Below, piece after piece: positions 55,690-64,000 of a stretch of 64,000 nucleotides of DNA. The stretch's first letter is position 1; each line of letters starts with the position of its first letter. The notes below the pieces were generated by a model that searched no databases, was not told where the DNA came from, and saw nothing but the letters and a program-made list of their open reading frames with translations. The translations under genes were made by a program, and so were the position numbers. Origin of the DNA: Triticum aestivum (Eukaryota > Streptophyta > Magnoliopsida > Poales > Poaceae); the NCBI RefSeq assembly GCF_018294505.1, contig NC_057800.1:476071037-476135036 (forward strand). Direction: 5' to 3'.

Positions 55690-57215
55690 CGAACCCACTC
55701 CGTGCTGCTCCACCGCTGACAAGTGACTCCGTTGTGGCTCCTGTCCTGCCTTTAATTCCTGCACATGTATCATGCCTCGGGGAGGCGTTTAAACTTGCGT
55801 TTGGCATTGGGATAACAGTGTGGACTGTAATATTTGCTTTTGAATTCCTTGAAATTTACGCTTTTCCTTCCTACTTGCTTATGTTCTACGCCGGCAGAGC
55901 CCGGCCCCGCGCATACCTCAGCCGCCGTTAGCCCCGACCGGAAACCAGGACGGGACCAAGGAGTGAGGGGCTACGTGACAAGTTAGGCTCCTGAGTCGCG
56001 ATGCTCAGGAGTCCCCCTTGGCGCACGAACAGCAAGTAGGGAGGTGTGATGTGGGTGGATCTACCGTTCTACGTCTGCAGAGCCCGGCCACGCGCATACC
56101 TCAACCGCCGTTAGCCTTTCGGAACTAAGGGGTGAGGGGCTACGTGACCAGTTAGGCTCCTGAGTCGCGATGCTCAGGAGTCCCCCTTGATTCTCAAACG
56201 GCCTTTGTACCTTGGCTCCGCTCGGGGAGAGACGCGCGACGAACCAGGCCCGGGGGGCCTGGCTGGGTGGTGTGCGTCTGTGCGTGACCCAGGCGCAGCC
56301 CCCGTGCCCAGCCCCCTCGCACGGCACTCCCGAGGGGGGGCATTACGATGAGGCTAGACACTGAGCTCTGGGCTCCCTGAGGTTGGTGCGGCCCGGGGGC
56401 CGCCCTCAGTTGTTTATCACGAGCGCAGAGCATAGCGCTTCCGTATGTGTACAGGGATAGCCGCCGCTCGGCAGTGTCGTCAGCCAGCGCGGAGCATGGT
56501 GCTTCCACTGGTACGTGGGAGGGGGATCCCCTCCAGGAGGAGCCCCCGGGGCGTGTACAGCCCCGCCCTGACATGTGGCTGGCACGGTAGGGCCTGGCGA
56601 GGTGTATCTGGGCACCCGTGAGCCAGCGCGGGACTCATGGGGCCCTGCCTCTAGGCGGGTTGCATCTGGCACTGGGCCTTATCTTGTGATGTGTCCCTGC
56701 AAACTTGGTTAGATGCCAGCACTCTACGTCCTCGGGTCCCGGCCCTCGAGCTGGTCTCAGCCGTCGCTGGTATGCTAGGTCGCGATGCCGTGAACAAGGC
56801 CAGAGGGTGAGGGCTGGAGAGCCAGTAAGAGCCCTGAGTCGCGATGCTCAGGTACCCCCCCTTTAACGTGCAAGTGGTCGGCATGGAGAAGAAGAGGTGC
56901 CGTGGACAGGCATCAAATAATCAAGCATGGTGGGTCGAACGCATAGCCGGAAATAAACGCAAAAGGGATACATGCCACTGGGTCTGGCCCGAGCGACTTG
57001 GGGGAGGATGCAGCCCGAGGGGCGCCCCCAACAAGGTAAGCTAACAACATAAAAAAAGGGATACATGCCGCAGGGACGGACCCACGCGGCCTGGGAATAA
57101 TGCAGCCCCGGGGGGCGCTCCCAGCTGGAAATGAAACTTGAAAGATGTCACCTGATGATGTTGAGGACGAAGGAGTGTTGGTGTAGCAGACTCGGTGGGC
57201 TGCGAAAGCGGATCC
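55690..57215. repeat. Spacer of nested element with repeated gagtcgcgatgctcagg blocks
   Basis: The palindrome-containing block cctgagtcgcgatgctcagg occurs near 55991, 56159 and 56833. The first two belong to a duplicated segment of roughly 165-185 bp (agcccggcc..cgcgcatacctcagccgccgttag upstream of each). Otherwise GC-rich sequence without supported genes, lying between the antisense gene and the end of the pol remnant. Confidence 0.6.
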
Positions 57216-60080
57216 TCACGAGCCCCCAGGCCCAGGGGCCTCGGGAGGCTCCGGAGGCGCTGGTGGCTCCTCACGGACCATCTCCATCTCCGCCAGGGCT
57301 GCGGAACGCCTGGCCTCTTGAGCCTCCATGATACCCCTCATGAGGCGCTGGTACGTGGCAGCCGCATTCGGCAAGCCGTAAGGCATGCGAACGTAGCTGT
57401 GGGGTGGACCTTCGCAGCGCCCCACTCGCGAGGGCCAGAGGCGCTCCAGAGAGGCGACTCGATTGAGCCCTGGTATGTCGATGCAGACGCGCAACCCACC
57501 ATCCTCGCCTGGATGGGGAGCCACAGCTGGTAGGCGGCGACCGCCTTTCATGACTCTTGACTCCTGTAGCTCCTGAATGGCCTTGCTGACGAACTCCTGA
57601 GGGTCTGGCCCTCCTTGCCTTACTCCTTCTTGAGGGAAACGTGCTTCGAAGCACGCCTCCATGTGGTGCCCAAGCGCCTCCCTCGTGACCTTAGCCAGGT
57701 CGGTGGCCCTCCAGGGGAGAGCCCCCAAGCCCTGCCTGAGGAGGGCACCGGGCGTGCTTTCTTGTGCGATGGAAGGAGGTTCCCCCTGGGCAGGCGCGGG
57801 CCCTGAGGGGCCTGCCTCCTGAGGGGTCGGGCCAGACAATGTCTTCTTCTTCTTGGGGGCGGTCTCGGGAAGCCTCTTGCTTCCGCGATCCGGGTCTTCC
57901 AGTGATGTGGCCTGAAAGGCACGTTCCAGGGAACACACCGCGTCCTTCTCTTCATAGGGCACCGTGATGACCCCGCCACTTCCTGGCATCTTGAGGACGT
58001 TGTTGCCGTGGTGAGTTACGGCCATGAACTTGGCCAACGCTGGGTACCCAAGGATGGCGTTGTACGGCAGGCGAATGTGAGCGACGTCGAAGTCGATGAG
58101 CTCGGTGCGGTAGTTGTCGCGTGCCCCAAAGGTGACAGGGAGGCGGACCTGCCCAATCGGGACCGTGGAGCCATCGGCGACTCCGGAGAAAGGCTTGGTT
58201 GGCTGAATCGGGTTGTAGGGCACTTGGAGATTGTTGAATATTTCCACGGACAGGACGTTGAGCCCTGCCCCGCCATCGATGAGGGTCCTGGTGACCACCA
58301 CGTTGCTGATGATTGGGGAACAAAGCATCGGGAGGACTCCGGCTGTGGCCGCACACTTGAGCTGATCTGCTGAGCTGAACGTGATGGCGCACGCCGACCA
58401 CCTGAGAGGGCGCGTCGCTTCCAGCTTGGGGAGGACCGCATTCACTTCGCGGGCGAACTGCTTGACGATGCGTTGAGAGGCTGGGGCTTGAGCCCCTCCC
58501 AGGATGCAGGCGATCGCGCGCGGCTCCTGGAAGCCCCCAGCCCCCTCATCCTGATGGTGGTCCTCGTTTCTCCTTGGCTGCGGCAGCAGCGGAGGGAGGC
58601 ATGTGTTGCCTTGCGGGCGATCCTCGCGAGGCTGATCCCTCCAGTCTCCCTCGCGAGGCGGGTCTTGCCAGCGATCCTCGCGAGGTCAATCACGCCACCC
58701 TTGGCGCGGGCAGCGGTCTTCCCAGAGTCCTGCATTCCTTCCTCCTCCTCGACCGTAGCCTCGGGCACCCTGGTCGGGGCGACGGCCGATCCTTCCTTCT
58801 CGCACGGCTCGGAGCTCTTGACATTCGTTGGTGTTGTGGGTGTGGAGGTCGTGGTACACACAGTACCGACTGCCCTTGGAAGATTCGGGCTGATCTCTGC
58901 CCCGCTTGGTGTCTGGTTCTGCCGCGAGCACGGCGGCCCCCTTGTGCTTCACGTCCTTGGCCTTGGGCTTCTTCTCTTCTGGGTCTGTGGCAGGCAGCTC
59001 AAGGAGGGAGAGACACCCTTCTTCAGCCCTGGCGCACTTGGTTGCCAAGTTGAACAACTCCAAGGAAGTGCACAGGTCTTCATGCATCGCCAGCTCCACC
59101 TTCATCTTGACATCGCGCACGTCGTCGGAGAAGGCTCAGATGATGGCCTCCTCGGTCACCTTGGGAATCTTGAGGCGTGCGTTGTTGAAGCGCTGGATGT
59201 ACTTCTGCAGGGTCTCTCCGGGTTGTTGCTTGATGCGGCGCATGTCGCTCACGGCGGGTGGCCGGTCGCGAGTACCTTGGAAGTTGGCGATGAAGCGGGT
59301 GCGCATCTCGTCCCAGGAGGAGATCGTGCCTGGAGCCAGGTTCAGGAGCCAGGTGCGGGCCCCGTCCTTAAGCGCCATGGGAAACCAGATCGCCATGACC
59401 TTCTCGTCTCTGTTGGCAGCTTCGATGCCCAGCTCATAGAGCTGGAGGAACTCCGCAGGGTCGGCCATGCCGTCGTAACAAGGAGGCAGGTCTGGCTTCA
59501 ACTTGCCGGGCCACGCGACGCTGCGTAGCTCGGTGGTGAAGGCGCGGCAGCTTGCTGTGGCCACGGGAGGCCTTGGGTGATGGAGAGCTTGGTCTTGCAT
59601 GTCCCCACGCGCTGCAGCTGGGAGCAGCGCGGGGTCTTGACGTGCAGGAGCAGGAGCATGGTCGTGGCGTGCTGGAGCAGGGAGCGCCCTGGCAGCTTCT
59701 TGCGGGTGAGGGACTTCTTGGCAGCTCTGCTCTTGCCGCGCTAGCACCTGACGGAGTGGGTTCCGCCCAGGGGCCACGCGCCTTGGAGCCATGGCGCCTT
59801 CTTGAGGAGGAGGTGGCCGGGGCGCCGCCGGAGCTTCGTCGCCCGCGCGGGGCGGGGTGCGGTGCAGCGGAACGGACGGCGCAGGAGAGCCCCCTGCAGC
59901 GTGGACGAGCTCGGCGACGCGGTCGAGCCATTCTTCATAGACGTTGTCAACGGGACGGTAGCGCAGGAGCTCATTTGCCGCGATGAGCGCAGCTCGAGCC
60001 TCCATGGGTGCGCAGAGCGCGCGGGACGAAGAACCAGCTGGGGTGAGCGAGGGAGTAGCGGTGCGGCCGTCTTGTCGCAC
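57216..60080 (-). pseudogene. Gag-protease with truncated RT of nested Tat-type element
   Basis: One frame runs from 60080 to 57216, with in-frame stops at 59136 (TGA for Trp) and 58686. Gag: AFTTELRSVAWPGKLKPDLP, ARTWLLNLAPGTISSWDEM, RFIANFQGTRDRP, then a Cys-His-like segment (CVYHDLHTHNTNEC). Protease: VNAVLPKLEATRPLRW-like lead-in, then TLIDGGAGLNVLS and ILGYPALAKFMA. RT: only GGLRVCIDIPGLNR and YVRMPYGLPNAAATYQRLM survive, joined with the middle of the domain missing, and the frame ends before the YMDD box. Upstream of 60080 the frame continues for a while, and the true gag start was not fixed. Confidence 0.75.
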
Positions 60081-60301
60081 GGACGGATGCTGAGACGACG
60101 CTTGCTGCTCGTCCCCCGCCGGGCCGGTGGCGGCGTTGACGGCAGGTGACAGGGAACGGCGAGGACGCCCACCGACAGGAGCCGTCTAGGCGACGTGGGA
60201 AGCAAGAGCGACCCGGCGCTCGGCGCGGGCCCAACGAGCGTCAGACATGGACGCGATGGTCGGAGGAGAACGGGGTGGTGGAAGACGAATTCCGGCGCAC
60301 C

Positions 60302-60319
60302 CCTATCTGGCGCACCAAA
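60302..60319 (-). promoter_or_regulatory. Primer-binding site of nested Tat-type element
   Basis: The minus strand reads TTTGGTGCGCCAGATAGG directly after the LTR end CCCGACA. The position fits a primer site; the matching tRNA was not assigned. Confidence 0.5.
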
Positions 60320-61234
60320 TGTCGGGTTTCGGGTTCTAGCAGACCCTTGAGGTTCGAACACTGGGGTGCGCATGGAGATTTCGCCTTCTACCTACCTGCA
60401 CCCCTCCGCCTCGCTAAGTTCTAAGCTATGGAAAGAACAACACAAGAGACACATGGTTTATACTGGTTCGGGCCACCGTTGTGGTGTAATACCCTACTCC
60501 AGTGTGTGGTGTGGTGGATTGCCTCTTGGGCTGATGATGATGAGCAATACAAGGAAGAACAACCTCGCGAGGGTCTATTCTTGGTTGGGGGATGAACTGC
60601 TGGGAGGAGTTCAGTCACTCCTCTCTCTCTCTTCTCGATTCTCTCTCTGATTTCGATCCCGGTCCTATCTCTTGATCCCCCTCTCTACGGGTGGCTAGTC
60701 CTATTTATAGGCAAAGGCCCTGGGCCTCTTCCCAAATATTGAGCGGGAAGGGCGCCAACAATTGGCCATTTTGAAGGGGAACATCTGGTACACTTATCCT
60801 GACTAAAGTTGGTCCTCGCCTGCCAAAGGCTCTGGTGGTGACGCTGGCTTGGGCTCCATAATGACTTTCTCCCTGCCGTTGGACTGGTCTTGGTCTCGTT
60901 GCACCGAAACGGGTGCCTTTGCTTGATGCTCTCACCTGCGCTTGCTCCCTTTGCACCAAAGAGGAAAGGAGGACACTGCGCGGCTGGCGCCTTTGGTCGT
61001 CATGGCTTGCGTCACGGGCACCTCATGAGGTACCCCGCCTTGATCTCTCCGCCTCCTCGCGAGCCAGCCTGATGAGGCCGTGCCTGAGGAAGCTCTGTGT
61101 CATCCGCCCCGCGAGGCTTGGCCCCTTGCGAGGGTCTTGGGTCTGTGTTGATGAAGACGGGCCGCGCTGGGCCCCCTTTTGGGCCACGCCGCAGGCAAGC
61201 AAGTCTGGGGACCCCCGTTCCCAGAACGCCGACA
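60320..61234 (-). mobile_element. 5' LTR of nested Tat-type element
   Basis: 915 bp, plus-strand ends tgtcgggtttcgggttct and agaacgccgaca, collinear with 51971-52909. A minus-strand TATA box is near 60707-60719. Confidence 0.9.
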
Positions 61235-62274
61235 ACATTGACGAGCTACTCGGCGTGGTAAATCTTTTGGATGAACTCAGCTGCCAGGAGCCGAGCCACT
61301 TCCTCGCCAATTGGTTTTCTCTTCTGGACGGCGGACCAACGGAGATGTTCCTTGACTGGTTTTACTTTCAGGTCGACTCGCAAACGATGCTCAGTCAGTC
61401 CCCTGGGTACACCTGGCATGTTAGAAGGTTTCCATGCAAAGATGTCCTAGTTCTCACGGAGGAACTGGATGAGCGCTTCTTCCTATTTGCGTTCAAGTGT
61501 TGACGAGATATGGGTTGGAGCAGCATTGGGATCGGTTGGGTGAATATGAATCGGCTTCGTTTCCCCTGATGACTAAAATGCGAACTCTGTGGCAGGCTTC
61601 TTGGCTCGCAGTAAATCACTCGGATCTACATTTTTCTGGTACTCTTGTAGTTCCACTACTGCCATCTGTTCATCGACAATTTCCGAGCCTTTCTGGAAGC
61701 ACTCTTCTGCCTTCTGCCGATTTCCAGTGACAGTGATTACTCCTTTGGGGCCAGGCATCTTTAATTTGAGATACACATAACATGGCCGAGCCATAAAACG
61801 TGCATAAGCGGGTCTCCTTAGAATGGCATGGTAAGCACTCTTGAAATCCACTACCTCAAACATCAACTTTTCCTTGTGGTAATTCTAGGAATCACCGAAA
61901 ACCACATCAAGTACTATCTGGCCGAGTGACTGAGCTTTCTTGCCAGGTATAACACCGTGGAAACTCATGTTGCTTTCACTAAGCTTGGACATCGGAATGC
62001 CCATTCCCTTCAAGGTTTCAGCATAAAGGATATTCAAGCCACTGCCACCATCCATCAGCACTTTAGTCAGTCGAGTGCCTTTGACTACTGGGTCGACCAC
62101 CAGCGCTTGCCTCCCAGGGGTGGCCATATGCGCTGGGTGGTCTGACTGGTCGAATTTGATGGCAGTCTGGGACCACTTCAGATAACTGGGTGTAGCCGGA
62201 GCAACCATGTTCACCTCCCTGTTAATAACCTTCAATCGACTTTTGTTTTCAACATCAGCGAAAATCATCAGCAT
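61235..62274 (-). pseudogene. Protease and start of RT of the outer Tat-type element
   Basis: Minus-strand frame from 62274. The protease has KVLMDGGSGLNILYAETL with the catalytic Asp, then KAQSLGQIVLDVVFG. TAG at about 61888 interrupts the same frame (probably a former Trp). It continues with VVDFKSAYHAILRRPAYARFM, a linker and the RT lead-in (EEVARLLAAEFIQKIYHAE), with TAG at 61246-61248. It then hits the nested element; the RT proper continues at 51970 leftwards. Function: polyprotein processing and cDNA synthesis, dead here. Confidence 0.75.
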
Positions 62275-62299
62275 GGAATTGACATTGGGAAAACCATCA

Positions 62300-64000
62300 T
62301 TGTCTTCTTCCCTATCCTCACCTCTGTCCGACTCCTTTTCCTTTTCCTTGGGTAGTTTTCTCCCGGAACTGCTGGATCAGGAAACGACACTGTCGAGTGG
62401 TGTGTTTAGGGTAAATGATGTTCCCCTCTTCATCTTTCTTGGTATGAATATGGCACGATAAATCCAACACATCATTCCCATCTTTATCCTTAACTTTTTT
62501 GGGAGCCCAGGGCCCTTTGGGATTTCCTTTGAACTTTCCTTAGGCAATAGCTAAAGCTTCACCAGGAGCAGCTGGTTTGGCCTTTCGCTTCTATTTCCGA
62601 CTGGAATTCCCTCCTCCGGTTTCTTGGGCGACTGTTTTGTGTTTGCCACTCTGGAGTCGGTCTTCCTCTTCACCATTGGCATATTTGGTGGCAATCTCCA
62701 TCATTCGAGTCAGAGTCATATCTCCTGTCTGGCCGAATTTTAGGTTCAACTCTCGATACTTAATGCCCTCCTTGAAGGCACAAATTTCTTGGTGATCTTG
62801 CACATTCTCCACTGTATGGTGCAACGTGATCCATCTCTCAACATTTCATTCGGTTTCTGGACACAACACTTCAATTCTGTCAACCCTGTCGGCCTTTTGC
62901 AAGTGCCTTCAAAGGTCCTAACAAACACTCGAGCAAGTTCCTCCCAACTGTAAATGCTGCCAGGAGCCAACTGATTCAACCATGCTCTGGCAGAGCCTTC
63001 CAACATCAGGGGGAGGTGCTTCATGGCCACATCATCATTACCACCACCAATCTGCACAGCCAATCGGTAATCCTCAAGACAAGTGTCTGGCTTGGATTCT
63101 CCGGTGAACTTGCTGACTCCAGTCGCCAACCTGAAGTTGGGAGGAATCACTGCTGCTCTGATGGCTCTGCTGAAACACTCGGGTCCTGAAACATGCACCC
63201 TGCTTCCAGTCGGATGATCTCTATCCTGGCCTTCTCTGTGAGCTCTATTCCTATCAACCAGACCTTGAACGAGGATAGACATTGCATCAAAACCTGGCTC
63301 TCTGGGGTCGACTGGAATTCTTCGTTCGCCGCTGTGAGGGCGCCTGTCATCTTGCCGCTCAGGCGCGTATGACCCACTCCTCGGAGGAGGCGTGGGCACT
63401 CGACGACGGTCACCATGGTCGAGTCGATGATCATACTACTCACGGTTCATGTACTGATCTTGCTGGTATCCACGTCCCACACGCCATGGAGGCGATCTCG
63501 GGCTATGGGCAGACTGGACAGTAACCGCCACCACATACCTGCTATGAATCCTATTCCGCAACTGAGATACTGTCGTATTCTGCTCTCCTGCTGCCCGAAG
63601 TAATGCCCGGATCTGCATCAAACCTCGGCCAGCTTCTGACTGGGAAGGTTGAATTGACTCTGCTATTCGAGTTGCAGCTGTGAGATTCTGGATCGGAGTA
63701 CGATATACCTGAGTCGGAGGCAGAAAAAGTTGTCGTCGACTAGACTCGGGAATCCGCTGCCGAGCACGCTCGTCGAGTGCGCGCTGGAGGTTCTCCAGTC
63801 GAGTGCGCTCAACCAAGTTGGCCAGGCGCGCCTCCTCCAAGGCCTGGGCCTCAGGGGTTTCTCCAACGATAGGAGTGTGAAGCGCATCCATATTACGGCG
63901 GCGAAGATCTTCCCTCCGCTGTGAAGAGAGGGGTTCGGGGAGGTACTCTTCGTGAACACGCGACGGATCACCACCGCCATTGTCCCCGCCTTCGCGGGTG
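62300..64000 (-). pseudogene. Gag of the outer Tat-type element, running off the window
   Basis: The frame is open from the right end of the window through MDALHTPIVGE (63891) to a TAG at 63436-63438, then continues in the same frame to about 62840. It includes PECFSRAIRAAVIPPNF, the gag core SARAWLNQLAPGSIYSWEE and FVRTFEGTCKRP. A frameshift near 62840 moves the frame to 62824-62591 (MTLTRMMEIATKYANGEEE), which then meets stops. The 62300-62590 part has several stops. A short Cys/His segment (DLSCHIHTKKDEEG) may be what remains of the nucleic-acid-binding region. The N-terminus and 5' LTR lie outside. Confidence 0.7.

Larger units (their letters stand above)
51971..61234 (-). mobile_element. 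Nested Tat-type Gypsy element with deleted polymerase
   Basis: Two LTRs (51971-52909 and 60320-61234) are flanked by perfect duplications acatt (51966-51970 and 61235-61239), and the flanks rejoin the outer element's reverse transcriptase. On the minus strand it encodes gag-protease and a fragment of RT. On the plus strand it has an antisense coiled-coil gene, as in the outer element. It lacks RNase H and integrase, so it is non-autonomous. Confidence 0.9.
35134..64000 (-). mobile_element. Tat-lineage Gypsy retrotransposon with antisense gene
   Basis: The minus-strand element starts (3' LTR) at 35134 and runs past the right end of the window. Order on the plus strand: LTR (35134-35688), antisense promoter, nested element 36186-43456, antisense gene 43509-47289, two tandem arrays, then pol and gag read leftwards from 64000 to 49007, with nested element 51971-61234 inside the reverse transcriptase. 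Dual RNase H, the LMDGGSGLNIL protease motif and an extra antisense ORF mark the Tat lineage. Left flank acggt could be the target duplication; the other copy is not in view. Many nonsense mutations make it inactive. Confidence 0.8.

Noticed and set aside
58473..59528. 351-codon plus-strand open frame
   Set aside because: It lies opposite the gag-protease of the nested element and has no recognisable motif; it is a shadow of GC-rich coding DNA.

Overview
The window is plant nuclear DNA from a Triticeae grass (wheat, Aegilops or barley type). I base this on recognition of its repeat families: Sabrina-, Angela/BARE-, Fatima-type and other Gypsy elements plus a CACTA transposon. I see no intact single-copy host gene. 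Nearly every base belongs to a stack of nested transposable elements. The only host-like genes are decayed copies carried inside the CACTA element.

Layout. 1-1025: 3' end and 3' LTR of a Fatima-type Gypsy element (+), inserted into the LTR of a Sabrina-type Gypsy element (1026-8090, minus) that has gag and protease but no reverse transcriptase. 8091-9529: remnant of an Athila-like Gypsy. 9530 onward: an Angela-type Copia element (5' LTR 9530-11350, leader to about 12465, gag remnant 31286-31913). Its leader is interrupted by a solo Angela LTR (12466-12792 plus 29880-31285). That LTR is itself split by a 17-kb CACTA transposon (12793-29879, TSD tat). The CACTA holds an exonuclease-like pseudogene, an F-box/LRR/FBD pseudogene, two B3-like genes, a zf-XS-like pseudogene, large tandem repeats and a 2.6-kb solo LTR (26820-29456), but no recognisable transposase.

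31914-35133: a 3.1-kb LTR and a little internal sequence of a Tekay/Del-like Gypsy (minus). 35134 to beyond 64000: a Tat-lineage Gypsy (minus) with its 3' LTR at 35134-35688, an antisense multi-exon gene (43509-47289, +), two tandem-repeat arrays (47.5-48.9 kb), and gag-pol with dual RNase H on the minus strand (49007-64000). Two elements sit inside it. One is a young non-autonomous element (36186-43456, TSD catct) encoding only an orphan protein. The other is a second Tat-type element (51971-61234, TSD acatt) with an antisense gene, gag-protease and an internally deleted reverse transcriptase.

Most open frames here are retroelement proteins broken by stops or frameshifts, many of them TGG to TAG/TGA. 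Insertion order follows from the nesting. TSDs, primer-binding sites and polypurine tracts fix the boundaries of most elements. Several start codons implied by open frames are TTG or GTG, so frame openness was weighed more than the nominal start. Family names come from recognition of the sequence, not from a database search.
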